Part shown: positions 9,042 to 19,495 of the stretch, piece by piece
How positions within the stretch are numbered: position 1 is the stretch's first letter
Layout of the letters: every line of letters begins with the position of its first letter
Position numbers and translations under genes: made by a program
From: Salipiger sp. CCB-MM3
GTDB taxonomy: Bacteria > Pseudomonadota > Alphaproteobacteria > Rhodobacterales > Rhodobacteraceae
DNA: 64,000 nucleotides
Direction: 5' to 3'
Assembly (NCBI RefSeq): GCF_001687105.1
Contig: NZ_CP014595.1
Span: 558,001-622,000 of the forward strand
The notes under the pieces: model-generated
The model's input: only the letters and a program-made list of their open reading frames with translations
The model's database searches: none
Told to the model about the DNA's origin: nothing

Positions 9042-10646
9042 TCACATCCGGAACACGCCAAAGCGTGTCTCCTCGACCGGCGCGTTCAGCGCTGCGCTCA
9101 GCGACAGCGCCAGCACGGCGCGCGATTTGCGCGGGTCAACGCAGCCGTCATCCCAGAGCCGGGCCGAGGCGTAGAGCGGGTGCGACTGCTCTTCGAACAT
9201 ATCGATGGTCGGCTGCTTGAAGGCCGCTTCTTCCTGTTCCGACCAGCTGCCGCCGCCGCGCTCGATGGCGTCGCGCTTGACCGTCGCCAGCACTCCCGCC
9301 GCCTGCGCGCCGCCCATCACCGAGATACGGCTGTTGGGCCAGCTCCACAGAAACCGCGGCTGATAGGCCCGCCCCGCCATGCCGTAGTTGCCCGCCCCGA
9401 AGGAGCCGCCGACCAGCATGGTGATCTTGGGCACATTGGTGGTCGCCACCGCGGTCACCATCTTGGCGCCGTGCCGGGCGATGCCCTCGTTCTCGTACTT
9501 CCGCCCGACCATGAAGCCGGTGATATTCTGCAAGAAGACCAGCGGGATGCCGCGCTGCGAGCAAAGCTCGACGAAATGCGCGCCTTTCTGCGCCGCCTCG
9601 GAAAAGAGCACGCCATTGTTGGCGATGATCCCGACGGGGCAGCCTTCCACATGGGCAAAGCCCGTCACCAGCGTTTCGCCGTAGCGCGGTTTGAACTCGT
9701 CAAAGCGCGAGCCGTCGACCAGCCGGGCAATGACCTCGCGGATGTCGTAGGGCGTGCGCAGATCGGCGGGCACCACGCCGAGGATTTCTTCGGGGTCATA
9801 GGCGGGCGCCTCGGGCGACTGCCACTCCACGCCAGAGGGTTTGACCCGGTTGAGCCCGCCCACAGCGCGACGAGCCAGCGCCAGCGCGTGGGCATCGTCC
9901 TCGGCCAGATAATCCGCCACGCCGGAAAGCCTTGTGTGCACGTCGCCGCCGCCGAGGTCTTCGGCAGTCACCACCTCGCCCGTCGCGGCTTTCACCAGCG
10001 GCGGACCGGCAAGGAAGATCGTGCCCTGCTCCTTCACGATGATGGTCACATCGGACATGGCGGGGACATAGGCCCCGCCCGCGGTGCAGGATCCCATGAC
10101 CACGGCGATCTGCGGGATGTTCTTGGCGCTCATCCGCGCCTGATTGTAGAAGATGCGCCCGAAGTGGTCGCGGTCGGGGAAAACCTCGTCCTGATTGGGC
10201 AGGTTCGCCCCGCCGCTGTCGACGAGGTAGACGCAGGGCAGATGGTTCTCCTCGGCGATCTCCTGCGCGCGCAGGTGCTTCTTGACGGTCATCGGGTAGT
10301 AGGTGCCGCCCTTCACCGTGGCGTCGTTGCAGACCACCATGACCTCGCGGCCCATGACCCGGCCGATCCCGGCGATGACCCCGGCGCAGGGCGCGGCACC
10401 GCCGTACATGCCATGCGCCGCCGTCGCGCCGACCTCGAGGAAAGGCGAGCCCGGATCGAGCAGATTGGCGAGGCGCTCGCGGGGCAGCATCTTGCCGCGC
10501 GACACATGACGCTCGCGCGCCTTCTGGCCGCCGCCCGCCGCCGCCTGCGCGGCGGCCTCATCGATGACCCGCAGCGCCTCGAGATGACCCGCGCGGTTGG
10601 CGCGGAACGTCTCGGAGGACGGGATGGCCTGTGACTGCAGTTTCAT
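9042..10646 (-). CDS. liuB: methylcrotonyl-CoA carboxylase, carboxyltransferase subunit
   Basis: This 534-aa carboxyltransferase subunit transfers CO2 from biotin to 3-methylcrotonyl-CoA. Diagnostic segments are [50 protein letters not shown] and [18 protein letters not shown], all typical of the MCC/PCC beta family. The length matches MCC beta. Its ATG overlaps the stop of the upstream acyl-CoA synthetase gene by 4 nt. Confidence 0.96.
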   Translation of the reverse strand: MKLQSQAIPSSETFRANRAGHLEALRVIDEAAAQAAAGGGQKARERHVSRGKMLPRERLANLLDPGSPFLEVGATAAHGMYGGAAPCAGVIAGIGRVMGREVMVVCNDATVKGGTYYPMTVKKHLRAQEIAEENHLPCVYLVDSGGANLPNQDEVFPDRDHFGRIFYNQARMSAKNIPQIAVVMGSCTAGGAYVPAMSDVTIIVKEQGTIFLAGPPLVKAATGEVVTAEDLGGGDVHTRLSGVADYLAEDDAHALALARRAVGGLNRVKPSGVEWQSPEAPAYDPEEILGVVPADLRTPYDIREVIARLVDGSRFDEFKPRYGETLVTGFAHVEGCPVGIIANNGVLFSEAAQKGAHFVELCSQRGIPLVFLQNITGFMVGRKYENEGIARHGAKMVTAVATTNVPKITMLVGGSFGAGNYGMAGRAYQPRFLWSWPNSRISVMGGAQAAGVLATVKRDAIERGGGSWSEQEEAAFKQPTIDMFEEQSHPLYASARLWDDGCVDPRKSRAVLALSLSAALNAPVEETRFGVFRM

Positions 10647-12211
10647 GTGTCCTCCTGAACCTTCGCGTGTTCGGCCTTGGCTTCGGCGCTGGCACGGGCC
10701 TTAAGTTCCTTGCGGATCACCTTGCCGGTGACCGTCATGGGCAGATCCTCAAGAAACGAGATTTCTCTTGGGCAGGAATAGGTTGCCAGACGTTCCTTGA
10801 CCCATGCCTTCAGATCCTCCGCGCTGGCCTCGGTGCCCGGTTTGAGCACGACATAGGCCTTCACGATCTCGGTGCGCAGCGGATCGGGCTTCCCCACCAC
10901 GCCGACGGTCAGCACCGCAGGATGGGTGATCAGGCAGTCCTCGATCTCCGCCGGGCCGATGCGGTAGCCCGCCGAAGAGATCACGTCGTCCTCGCGCCCA
11001 AGAAAGCGCAGGTAATCGCCCTCCCAGATGCCGCGGTCGCCGGTGAGCAACCATTCGCCGCGAAACTTATCTGCCGTCGCCTGAGGGTTCTTCCAATATT
11101 CCAATAGCATAGAACCCGATCCCCGGCGGATTGCCACATCGCCTTCGCCCGTCACCGGCTTGCCCTCAAAGTTGATCACCGCGATCTCATGGCCCGGCAC
11201 CGGCTTGCCGATGCAGCCCGGACGCGGCGCGAAAAGCGTGCCCGCCGAGCTGGCCACCATGTTGCATTCGGTCTGGCCATAGAACTCGTTGATCGTCAGC
11301 CCGAAGGCCTCGCGCCCCCATGCCAGCATCTCTGCCCCAAGTGGCTCGCCGCCGCTGGCGACCGAGCGAAGGCCGGGGATGCGCACGTCTACCGCCTTCA
11401 GCATGCGCAGAGCCGTAGGTGGGAAAAACACATTCCGAACAGCATGTTCCGCGCAGATATTCGCGCACTCCGTGACGTCGAATTTGGCCATGCGCGCGGC
11501 CACCACGGGCACGCCGAGCGCCAGCGCGGGCATGGCCACGTCGAAGAGCCCGCCGATCCAAGCCCAATCCGCCGGGGTCCAGAGCACGTCGCCCGGCTGT
11601 CCGAGCCGGTCATGGCTCATCTCGACGCCCGGCAAATGGCCCATCAGAACGCGGTGCCCATGCAGCGCGCCCTTGGGTTTGCCGGTGGTGCCGCTGGTGT
11701 AGATGATGATCGCCGGGTCCTCGGGGCCGGTGTCGGCGATGGCGCTTGCGGAAGGCTCCGCAGGCAGCTCGGTAATGACGCTGAGGTCAAAGGGCGCGAG
11801 CATCCCGGCCCCCTCTTCATCGGTCACCACCACCTGCGCGCCGCTGTCCCCAAGGCGCGAGCGCAGCGCATCTTCGCGGAAGAGCTTGAACAGCGGCACA
11901 GAGATCGCCCCCATGCGCCAGGCCGCGATATGGGCGGCAGCGCAGAGCGGCGATTGCGAGAGCAGCACGCCCACCCGGTCGCCCCGCGCCACGCCGTGCG
12001 CCTCGAGCGCCGCCTGCACCCGCCGCGACAGCTGCGCCAACGCGCCATAACTCACCGGCCCGCGTCCATGGTCGAGAATGGCGACGCGCTCGGGCTCCAG
12101 CGCCGCCCAATCGTCACAGACCTGCGCCGCCATGTTCAGCCGCTGCGGAAAGCGCCAGTCGAAGCGCGCCCGCATCTCGTCATATGTGCCATCCGGCAGC
12201 ATCGGATTCAT
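10643..12211 (-). CDS. AMP-dependent acyl-CoA synthetase
   Basis: This 522-aa adenylate-forming enzyme activates a carboxylic acid to its CoA thioester. The P-loop [17 protein letters not shown], the A5-like NEFYGQTE, the A7-like [19 protein letters not shown] and the C-terminal catalytic Lys region [11 protein letters not shown] are visible. The start [19 protein letters not shown] is at ATG 12211, overlapping the preceding gene by 4 nt. Position between isovaleryl-CoA dehydrogenase and methylcrotonyl-CoA carboxylase suggests a branched short-chain acid such as isovalerate, by inference. Acetoacetate is another possible substrate. Confidence 0.9.
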   Translation of the reverse strand: MNPMLPDGTYDEMRARFDWRFPQRLNMAAQVCDDWAALEPERVAILDHGRGPVSYGALAQLSRRVQAALEAHGVARGDRVGVLLSQSPLCAAAHIAAWRMGAISVPLFKLFREDALRSRLGDSGAQVVVTDEEGAGMLAPFDLSVITELPAEPSASAIADTGPEDPAIIIYTSGTTGKPKGALHGHRVLMGHLPGVEMSHDRLGQPGDVLWTPADWAWIGGLFDVAMPALALGVPVVAARMAKFDVTECANICAEHAVRNVFFPPTALRMLKAVDVRIPGLRSVASGGEPLGAEMLAWGREAFGLTINEFYGQTECNMVASSAGTLFAPRPGCIGKPVPGHEIAVINFEGKPVTGEGDVAIRRGSGSMLLEYWKNPQATADKFRGEWLLTGDRGIWEGDYLRFLGREDDVISSAGYRIGPAEIEDCLITHPAVLTVGVVGKPDPLRTEIVKAYVVLKPGTEASAEDLKAWVKERLATYSCPREISFLEDLPMTVTGKVIRKELKARASAEAKAEHAKVQEDT

Positions 12212-12513
12212 GTCTGCGGCCCCCTCCTGACCCGCGCGTGTAGGATGCGCCCCAGCCGGTCCATCTCGTAGACATGCGCCAGATCCTCCCGCGCGCATGT
12301 GACCACGATCCAGACCGGCGCCTCTGCGGGGCGCCCCGTGCAATCGCTTTTCTCGGCCCCCTCCGGGCCGGTCTCGACATAGAGCGTGGCGGCGGCCTCC
12401 ATGGCCTCGGTCTCGGTGAGTTCCGCCGCCTGCATCCCGGCCCGGTAGGCCGCCAGCGCCACCAGCGCGAGAAGCGCCAGCGCGGGAGCATACCAGAGCG
12501 GCCGGGACATCAT
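12208..12513 (-). CDS. 101-aa membrane-anchored protein of the leucine operon
   Basis: This protein starts MMSRPLWYAPALALLALVAL at 12513, only two bases after the isovaleryl-CoA dehydrogenase stop, and its stop overlaps the acyl-CoA synthetase start. It has one N-terminal hydrophobic helix (about residues 7-24), probably a membrane anchor or uncleaved signal. A roughly 75-aa soluble part follows, with two cysteines about 20 residues apart (SDCTGR and VTCARED) that could form a disulfide outside the cytoplasm. No family was recognised. Tight coupling on both sides argues that it is real. Confidence 0.75.
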   Translation of the reverse strand: MMSRPLWYAPALALLALVALAAYRAGMQAAELTETEAMEAAATLYVETGPEGAEKSDCTGRPAEAPVWIVVTCAREDLAHVYEMDRLGRILHARVRRGPQT

Positions 12514-12515
12514 GC

Positions 12516-13679
12516 TCAGCTCATCGCGTTCATCAACTCGCGGCCCACAAGCATGCGGCGGATCTCGGAGGTGCCCGCGCCGATCTCCATCAGCTTGGCA
12601 TCGCGGAAGAGCCGCGCCACCGGGGCGTCGGCCAAAAAGCCCGCGCCGCCCATCGCCTGCACCGCCTGATGCGCCTGCACCATCGCCTGCTCGGAGGCGT
12701 AGAGACAGCACGCCGCCGCATCCTGACGGGTGACGTCGCCACGATCGCAGGCCTTGGCGACCTCATAGACATAGGCGCGGGCCGAATTCATCGCGGTGTA
12801 CATATCGGCGATCTTGCCCTGCATGAGCTGGAAGTTCCCGATGGGTTGGCCGAACTGCTTGCGCTCGACCATATAGGGCATGACCTCGTCGAGGCAGGCG
12901 GCCATGATGCCGGTGCCGATGCCCGCGAGCACCACACGCTCGTAGTCGAGGCCCGACATCAGCACGCGCACGCCCTTGCCCTCTTCGCCGAGGATGTTCT
13001 CGAAAGGCACCTCCACATCATCGAAGATCAACTCGGCGGTGTTCGAGCCGCGCATCCCAAGCTTGTCGAAATGTGGCGAGGTCGAAAAGCCGGTCATGCT
13101 CTTCTCGATCAGGAAGGCGGTGATGCCCTTGCTGCCCGCGTCGGGGTCGGTCTTGGCGTAGACCACCAGCGTGTCGGCGTCAGGCCCGTTGGTGATCCAG
13201 TATTTGTTGCCATTCAGCACGAAGCGGTCGTTCTTCTTTTCGGCGCGCAGCTTCATGCTGACCACGTCAGACCCAGCGTTCGGCTCGGACATGGCAAGCG
13301 CGCCGACATGCTCGCCCGAGATCAGTCCGGGCAAGTATTTCGCCTTTTGCTGCGGCGAGCCGTTCAGCTTGATCTGATTGACGCAGAGGTTGGAATGCGC
13401 GCCGTAGGACAGCGAGACCGAGGCCGAGGCGCGGGCGATCTCTTCGACAGCGACCACATGCGCCAGATAGCCCATGCCCGCCCCGCCGAACTCTTCGGGC
13501 ACGGTGATGCCCAAGAGGCCCAGCTCGCCCATCTCGCGCCACAGCTCATTCGGGAACGCATTGTCCCGGTCGACCTGCGCCGCCATCGGCTTGACGCGTT
13601 CCTGCGCCCAGCGATGCACCATCTCGCGCAGAGCGTTCACGTCTTCACCCAGATCGTAGGTCATGACCGCGTTGAACAT
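12516..13679 (-). CDS. liuA: isovaleryl-CoA dehydrogenase
   Basis: This FAD enzyme oxidises isovaleryl-CoA to 3-methylcrotonyl-CoA, passing electrons to ETF. The 387-aa protein has the acyl-CoA dehydrogenase signatures [20 protein letters not shown] and [20 protein letters not shown]. The segment [19 protein letters not shown] contains the glutamate position typical of isovaleryl-type enzymes. Start is ATG 13679; an adjacent upstream TTG could also initiate. It is the first gene of the leucine operon and is preceded by an inverted-repeat operator candidate. Confidence 0.95.
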   Translation of the reverse strand: MFNAVMTYDLGEDVNALREMVHRWAQERVKPMAAQVDRDNAFPNELWREMGELGLLGITVPEEFGGAGMGYLAHVVAVEEIARASASVSLSYGAHSNLCVNQIKLNGSPQQKAKYLPGLISGEHVGALAMSEPNAGSDVVSMKLRAEKKNDRFVLNGNKYWITNGPDADTLVVYAKTDPDAGSKGITAFLIEKSMTGFSTSPHFDKLGMRGSNTAELIFDDVEVPFENILGEEGKGVRVLMSGLDYERVVLAGIGTGIMAACLDEVMPYMVERKQFGQPIGNFQLMQGKIADMYTAMNSARAYVYEVAKACDRGDVTRQDAAACCLYASEQAMVQAHQAVQAMGGAGFLADAPVARLFRDAKLMEIGAGTSEIRRMLVGRELMNAMS

Positions 13680-13705
13680 CAAACCGCCCCTCCCCTGGCA
13701 GTTAT

Positions 13706-13719
13706 TGAACAGTTGTTCA
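13706..13719. promoter_or_regulatory. inverted repeat upstream of the leucine operon
   Basis: TGAACA-GT-TGTTCA is a perfect 6-bp dyad in an AT-rich pocket 27 bp upstream of liuA and 121 bp upstream of the divergent FMN-protein gene. Such short dyads are typical of TetR- or MerR-type operators that control acyl-CoA catabolism. No regulator gene is adjacent in the window, so the controlling protein is unknown. Confidence 0.45.
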
Positions 13720-13840
13720 TATCTAAGCTCTCTGCCCGCCGGGCGTCAACAGCAAAGGCGCGTCACCCTGCCGTGATCATACGGAACGGCCCATAGGACC
13801 GCGCGTTGACGCGGTGACACAGCAGATAAGGAGAGACGAT

Positions 13841-14326
13841 ATGCCCAAGGATCATATCACCGACCTGAAAGCCGACTTCTGGAAAAACATGAAGAACGTG
13901 CGCGCGGGCCTGCTGGCCGCCGACGGCGAGCGCCCGGTGCCCATGTCGCCGAACGCCGATCCCGAGGAAAACGCCATCTGGTTCATCACCGCCAAAGGCT
14001 CGGCTGCGGATCGTGCCGCCAAGAGCGGCGGCGAGGCCTCCTTCCATGTGGCCGACCCCAAATCGCACCTCTACGCCAATATCTTCGGCACGCTCACCAT
14101 CTCGGACGACGAAGAGAAGCTCGACGAAATCTGGAGCGTCGTCGCCGGTGCGTGGTTCAAAAACGGCCGCGAGGACGACTCGGTGCGTCTGGTCAAGATG
14201 ACGCCGAAGGACGGCGAGGTCTGGGTCAGCAATGGCGGCGCGAGCTTCCTTTACGAGATCGCCAAGTCGCAAATGTCGGATGACACGCCCGACGTAGGCG
14301 AGCATGGCCGGGTGGTCTTCTCGTAA
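13841..14326 (+). CDS. pyridoxamine-5'-phosphate-oxidase-like FMN-binding stress protein
   Basis: This 161-aa split-barrel protein starts MPKDHITDLKADFWKNMK at ATG 13841, with a strong ribosome site (AAGGAGAG) 5 bp upstream. The pattern NAIWFITAKGSAADRAA, FHVADPKSHLYANIFGTL and DEIWSVVAGAWFKNGREDDSV is that of the general-stress PNPOx-like family (FMN or F420 binding). It is divergent from the leucine operon and 21 bp upstream of the CreA gene, so those two may be co-transcribed. The substrate is unknown. Confidence 0.88.
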   Translation: MPKDHITDLKADFWKNMKNVRAGLLAADGERPVPMSPNADPEENAIWFITAKGSAADRAAKSGGEASFHVADPKSHLYANIFGTLTISDDEEKLDEIWSVVAGAWFKNGREDDSVRLVKMTPKDGEVWVSNGGASFLYEIAKSQMSDDTPDVGEHGRVVFS

Positions 14327-14347
14327 ACCGCAGACCGGAGAATCCCC

Positions 14348-14815
14348 ATGAAACGCGCCCTTCTCACCCTCTTGTGCCTGCTGCCCTCTATGGCGGCTGC
14401 TGAACAGGTCGGCGAGGTGGGCGTGGACTGGGTCGGCAACGACATCGAGATCGAAGCCGTTGCCGACCCGAAAGTGAAAGGCGTCACCTGCCACATCGCC
14501 TATTTCGACCGCGGCATGTTCGACCGTCTGTCGAAGGGCAATTGGTTCGAAGACCCGTCGAACGCCTCGATCGCCTGCCGCCAGACCGGCCCGATCGAGA
14601 TCGGCGACATCGACCGCGACAAGGATGGCGAGGACGTGTTCCGCACCTCGCGCTCGATCATCCTCAAATCGCTGCGGGTGAAACGCATCTACGACGAGAA
14701 GAACCAGACACTGATCTACCTCGCCCATGCCGCCGAACTGACCGACGGGTCGGCCAAGCTGGCGATTTCCACCGTGCCGCTTTACGGCACCGAGGTCACA
14801 TGGCTGGACGAGTGA
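14348..14815 (+). CDS. creA: CreA family periplasmic protein
   Basis: This 155-aa exported protein has an N-terminal signal peptide (KRALLTLLCLLPSMAAA, cleavage likely near residue 19). The mature part carries the CreA family pattern VGEVGVDWVGNDIEIEAV, DPKVKGVTCHIAYFDRG and SIACRQTGPI, including the two conserved cysteines. The biochemical role of CreA is not established. The stop is 7 bp from that of the convergent monooxygenase gene. Confidence 0.9.
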   Translation: MKRALLTLLCLLPSMAAAEQVGEVGVDWVGNDIEIEAVADPKVKGVTCHIAYFDRGMFDRLSKGNWFEDPSNASIACRQTGPIEIGDIDRDKDGEDVFRTSRSIILKSLRVKRIYDEKNQTLIYLAHAAELTDGSAKLAISTVPLYGTEVTWLDE

Positions 14816-14822
14816 GCCGCGC

Positions 14823-15995
14823 TCAGACCGCCTTGGTCACGTCGTAGCCGTAGATCCAATCGAACTGGCCCAGCATCTTTGCAGGCGCGAGCCGTCCCAG
14901 CATCCCCATCCCCATATGCGCAACGCCGCGGATCAGCGGGTTGCTCAGATGGTATTTCCATGCGTTGCCATTGGCCGCCTCGACGATCTTGACGCAGCGT
15001 TCGCGCCGCAGCTCCTGATAGCGGGACAGCGCCGCGTCCATATCGGTGCCGGAGGTTAGACAGGCGGCCAGCGCCCATGCATCCTCGAGCGCCATATTCG
15101 CCCCCTGCGCCATGAACGGCAGTGTCGGATGCGCCGCGTCGCCGAGGATCGCAACGCCCTGCCCATGCCAATGCCGCGCGACCGGATGGCGGAAGAGACC
15201 CCAGAGCCCCGGACGCTCGACCGCGGCAAGAAGCTTTGCCACATCGCCCCCGAAGCCAGCAAAGGCGGCGCGCAGGTTCGCGGCATCGTCATGCTGCGAC
15301 CACCCCTCTTCGGTCCACTTCCGGCGCTCTTCAACCGCTACCAGATTGACCTTCTCGCCGCCGCGCAGCGGATAGCTGACAACATGCCGCCCCGGCCCCA
15401 TGTGCACCCGCGCCTCGGGCGGGTGGCCGCAAAGGTTCGGCACCACCGCGCGCCACGCCACCTGCCCGGTAAAGAAGGGCGCCACGACCCCGTTGAGCGC
15501 GCTGCGCACCACCGAATGCAAACCGTCGGCACCGATCACCAGATCAGCCGAACAGGAATCTCCATTGGCCATCTCGATGCGCACCGGCGCGCCGGGCCGC
15601 ACGGCGGCCACCTTCTGCAACAGACGGACCTGCACCCCAGCCTCGCGCGCCGCCTGCGACAACAGCGCGATAAGATCGGCACGATGCACGAAGTGATAGC
15701 TCTGCCCCTCGGGCAGCCGGGTCAGATCGAGCCGCAGCACCTCGCGCCCGGCGCGGTGATCGCGCAGCGACACGGCGGTGCCCCGGCAGGCGCCGGCGCG
15801 CAGCGCCTCGCCCACACCCAGCGCCTCGAGCACGCGCAGCCCGTTGGGGCTGATCTGCAGCCCCGCGCCCACTTCGGAAATCGCCTCGGCCTGCTCCAGC
15901 ACCCGCACATCGCAGCCGCGCTGGCGCAGCGCCAGCGCCGCAGCGAACCCGCCGATCCCTCCACCGATGATCGTCACTGACTTAGCTGGCACCAC
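14823..15995 (-). CDS. FAD-dependent monooxygenase (salicylate hydroxylase-like)
   Basis: This 390-aa class A flavoprotein monooxygenase begins at a GTG (15995), the only in-frame start before the nucleotide-binding motif VTIIGGGIGGFAAALALRQ. The second FAD motif GVAILGDAAHPTLPFMAQG and the intermediate DLVIGADGLHSVVR confirm the group. Similar enzymes hydroxylate aromatic acids such as salicylate, 3-hydroxybenzoate or 6-hydroxynicotinate, but the substrate cannot be chosen here. It follows the dksA terminator, so it is probably transcribed on its own. Confidence 0.9.
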   Translation of the reverse strand: MVPAKSVTIIGGGIGGFAAALALRQRGCDVRVLEQAEAISEVGAGLQISPNGLRVLEALGVGEALRAGACRGTAVSLRDHRAGREVLRLDLTRLPEGQSYHFVHRADLIALLSQAAREAGVQVRLLQKVAAVRPGAPVRIEMANGDSCSADLVIGADGLHSVVRSALNGVVAPFFTGQVAWRAVVPNLCGHPPEARVHMGPGRHVVSYPLRGGEKVNLVAVEERRKWTEEGWSQHDDAANLRAAFAGFGGDVAKLLAAVERPGLWGLFRHPVARHWHGQGVAILGDAAHPTLPFMAQGANMALEDAWALAACLTSGTDMDAALSRYQELRRERCVKIVEAANGNAWKYHLSNPLIRGVAHMGMGMLGRLAPAKMLGQFDWIYGYDVTKAV

Positions 15996-16011
15996 GTGCC
16001 TCCGAATTGGG

Positions 16012-16047
16012 CAAAAATCAAAACGCCGGAGCCATTGGCCCCGGCGT
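16012..16047 (-). terminator. rho-independent terminator of dksA
   Basis: On the minus strand a 7-bp GC-rich stem (16047-16041 with 16029-16023) with a loop of about 11 nt is followed by TTTGATTTTTG. It lies about 50 nt past the dksA stop and just before the GTG of the monooxygenase gene. Confidence 0.75.
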
Positions 16048-16098
16048 CTTGTCTTGTCAAGCCTTTGGCCCCGCCGACGTGGTGCCGGCGGCGATGGC

Positions 16099-16521
16099 TT
16101 AGTCGTCGCGGTGGACCTTCTCGCGGCGCTCGTGACGCTCTTGCGCCTCGAGGCTCATGGTCGCGATCGGGCGTGCGTCCAGCCGCTTCAGGCTGATCGG
16201 CTCGCCGGTCACATCGCAATAGCCATACTCGCCCTCGTCGAGGCGGCGCAGCGCCGCATCGATCTTGGCCACCAGCTTGCGCTGACGGTCCCGCGTACGC
16301 AGTTCCAGCGCGCGATCGGTCTCTTCGCTGGCGCGATCGGTCACGTCGGGAATGTTCCGCGTGGCTTCCTGCAGCGCTTCGATCGTATCGCGGCTTTCGG
16401 CGAGAATGTCATTTTTCCATGCGAGCAGCTTACGGCGGAAATACTCCGTCTGACGCTCGTTCATGAAAGGTTCGTCTTCAGCCGGACGGTAATCGTCGGG
16501 CAGAAAAGTCTCGGGCTTCAT
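16099..16521 (-). CDS. dksA: DksA-type RNA polymerase regulator lacking most zinc-finger cysteines
   Basis: DksA binds the RNA polymerase secondary channel and, with ppGpp, controls stable RNA and amino-acid promoters. The 140-aa protein has the long coiled coil with the functional tip D59-x-x-D62-x-A64 (PDVTDRASEE), followed by the globular domain. The four zinc positions read C102, T105, S123 and A126 (YCDVTGEPIS and IATMSLEAQ), so a classical zinc site cannot form. A single-cysteine DksA homologue has been described in Rhodobacter sphaeroides. It is a single gene with its own terminator. Confidence 0.93.
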   Translation of the reverse strand: MKPETFLPDDYRPAEDEPFMNERQTEYFRRKLLAWKNDILAESRDTIEALQEATRNIPDVTDRASEETDRALELRTRDRQRKLVAKIDAALRRLDEGEYGYCDVTGEPISLKRLDARPIATMSLEAQERHERREKVHRDD

Positions 16522-16774
16522 TTCTGCTCCCTCTTCAAAACCGGCGTCCGGTCGAGGAATTCCTGACCGGCTCCGGCACCCCTTGCGAGGCTGCTGTTAT
16601 CCCAAGCCCCCCCCGATGTCACTACACAATAGGATAGGTCGCGAACGAAACTTCGGCAGGTGCCTAATTTGTAACCATCACGTAACAGCGCCCTCTCTGG
16701 CCCCCTCGAAACCCCGCTTGAACCGTGCAATCGCGCCCTCTATCCCTTCCCCTAGAGCAGCGGAGGAATGCGTG

Positions 16775-17620
<846 letters not shown>

Positions 17621-17765
17621 GTCCCTGCCCGTGAGTCTTTGCCCTTGAGCCTCTCTCTTCGCGGCAATCCGCCCGTTTGAGCAGCAACTGCCTTCACGAT
17701 TCCGTGGCGTAGCTGCCTCAAATCCCCGCGAAACCGCCGTTTCGGGCGCGAAAATCCCAGCGAGA

Positions 17766-17795
17766 TTGACCTTTCCCGCCTGATTCCGGTACAAG
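17766..17795 (+). promoter_or_regulatory. candidate promoter of the DEAD-box helicase gene
   Basis: TTGACC (17766-17771) and TACAAG (17790-17795) are spaced by 18 bp. This would give a leader of roughly 90 nt before the ATG at 17895. The match is moderate and judged by eye. Confidence 0.35.
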
Positions 17796-17870
17796 CCCGC
17801 ATCATGACCGCATCAAGGCGGTTTTCTCGGGCCATCCGGGCCCTTCTCCTGACGCGCGGGCCAAGTTCAG

Positions 17871-17891
17871 TGTCCGCATGACATTCGGACA
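17871..17891 (+). promoter_or_regulatory. leader hairpin abutting the helicase start codon
   Basis: TGTCCG (17871-17876) and CGGACA (17886-17891) form a 6-bp inverted repeat with a 9-nt loop, ending 3 nt before the ATG. No Shine-Dalgarno sequence is visible at the normal distance. The hairpin therefore occupies the place where the ribosome must bind. It may control translation, for example by temperature or by the helicase itself. Confidence 0.45.
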
Positions 17892-17894
17892 TAC

Positions 17895-19403
17895 ATGACC
17901 AAGTTTACTGATCTTAACCTGAACCCCAAGGTGCTGAAGGCCATTGAAGAGGCGGGCTACGAGACGCCCACCCCGATTCAGGCTGGCGCCATTCCTCCCG
18001 CGCTTGCGGGCCGCGACGTGCTGGGCATCGCCCAGACCGGCACCGGCAAGACTGCGTCCTTCACGCTGCCTATGATCACGCTGCTGGCGCGTGGCCGGGC
18101 CCGTGCCCGCATGCCGCGCAGCCTCGTGCTCTGCCCGACGCGGGAACTGGCCGCGCAGGTCGCCGAGAACTTCGACACCTACACCAAGCACCTGAAGCTG
18201 ACCAAGGCGCTGCTGATCGGCGGCGTCTCGTTCAAGGAGCAGGAACAGCTGATCGACAAGGGCGTGGACGTGCTGATCGCCACCCCTGGCCGCCTGCTCG
18301 ACCATTTCGAGCGCGGCAAGCTGCTGCTCACCGGCGTGCAGATCATGGTGGTCGACGAGGCCGATCGGATGCTCGACATGGGCTTCATCCCCGACATCGA
18401 GCGCATCTTCTCGCTGACGCCCTTCACCCGACAGACGCTGTTCTTCTCGGCCACCATGGCGCCCGAGATCGAGCGTATCACCAATACCTTCCTTTCGGGC
18501 CCCGAGCGCATCGAAGTGGCCCGTCAGGCCACCGCCTCGGAGACCATCGAACAGGGCGCGGTGTTCTTCAAAGCCTCCCGCAAGGATCGCGAAGGGTCGG
18601 AAAAGCGCGCCGTGCTGCGCGCGCTGATCGACAAGGAAGGCGACGCCTGCACCAATGCGATCATCTTTTGCAACCGCAAGGTCGACGTGGATATCGTCGC
18701 CAAGTCGCTGAAGAAATACGGCTATAACGCCGCGCCGATCCACGGCGATCTGGACCAGTCGCAGCGCATGCGCACGCTGGACGGCTTCCGCGACGGTTCG
18801 ATCCGCCTGCTCATCGCCTCCGACGTCGCCGCCCGCGGCCTCGACGTCCCTTCGGTGAGCCATGTGTTCAACTTCGACGTTCCCGGCCACGCCGAGGACT
18901 ATGTGCACCGCATCGGCCGCACCGGTCGCGCCGGTCGCGAGGGCAAGGCCTTCACCATCGTCGTGCCGAAGGACGAAAAGAACTTCGAGGATGTCGAGGC
19001 GCTGATCCAGAAGGAAATCCCGCGTATCGATCCGCCGCTGAAAGGCAAGCGCGCCGCCGATGCCCCCGAGGCGAGTGACGAGGCCGAAAAGCCTGCACGC
19101 CGCAGCCGCTCGCGCAGCCGCAAGTCCGACAATAAGCCTGAAAAACAGACCCCGGTCGAAGCGGTGGACACCGCCGCCGAAGCGCCGGTCGAGACGCAGG
19201 CCGAACAGCCCGCGGCAAAGCCCGAAAAGGCGCCGCGCAACGAGAAGCCCACTGAGCGCTCCGGAGACCGCTCCAGCGATCGCGGCAACGACAAGTCGCG
19301 CGGTCGCGGCCGTCGCGGCGAGCGTGAGAACACGGTGGTCGGCATGGGCGATCACATGCCCGAGTTCATCGCCCTCAGCTTCGAGCAGCGCCGCGCCAGC
19401 TGA
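17895..19403 (+). CDS. DEAD-box ATP-dependent RNA helicase (RhlE-like)
   Basis: This 502-aa RNA helicase unwinds RNA in ribosome assembly or decay. It has a Q motif (PTPIQ near residue 25), motif I AQTGTGKT (46-53), PTREL, the DEAD box in VVDEADRMLDMGF (near 154), SAT, and the C-terminal motifs ASDVAARGLDVPS and HRIGRTGRAGREG. After the two RecA domains comes a roughly 120-residue low-complexity tail, first Ala/Glu/Lys-rich and then RGRGRRGERE, likely disordered and RNA-binding. It closes with a short conserved-looking end, MPEFIALSF. A strong terminator follows. Confidence 0.95.
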   Translation: MTKFTDLNLNPKVLKAIEEAGYETPTPIQAGAIPPALAGRDVLGIAQTGTGKTASFTLPMITLLARGRARARMPRSLVLCPTRELAAQVAENFDTYTKHLKLTKALLIGGVSFKEQEQLIDKGVDVLIATPGRLLDHFERGKLLLTGVQIMVVDEADRMLDMGFIPDIERIFSLTPFTRQTLFFSATMAPEIERITNTFLSGPERIEVARQATASETIEQGAVFFKASRKDREGSEKRAVLRALIDKEGDACTNAIIFCNRKVDVDIVAKSLKKYGYNAAPIHGDLDQSQRMRTLDGFRDGSIRLLIASDVAARGLDVPSVSHVFNFDVPGHAEDYVHRIGRTGRAGREGKAFTIVVPKDEKNFEDVEALIQKEIPRIDPPLKGKRAADAPEASDEAEKPARRSRSRSRKSDNKPEKQTPVEAVDTAAEAPVETQAEQPAAKPEKAPRNEKPTERSGDRSSDRGNDKSRGRGRRGERENTVVGMGDHMPEFIALSFEQRRAS

Positions 19404-19429
19404 GCCGCGCTCCTTTATGAGACAGATGG

Positions 19430-19453
19430 AGCCGCCCCTCGGGGCGGCTTTTT
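19430..19453 (+). terminator. rho-independent terminator of the DEAD-box gene
   Basis: GCCGCCCC, a two-base loop and GGGGCGGC (19431-19448) are followed by TTTTT. It starts about 27 nt after the helicase stop. Confidence 0.9.
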
Positions 19454-19495
19454 CGTGAGCGCCCTTGCCCATGATCCGCGCAGGCCCGACGCATC

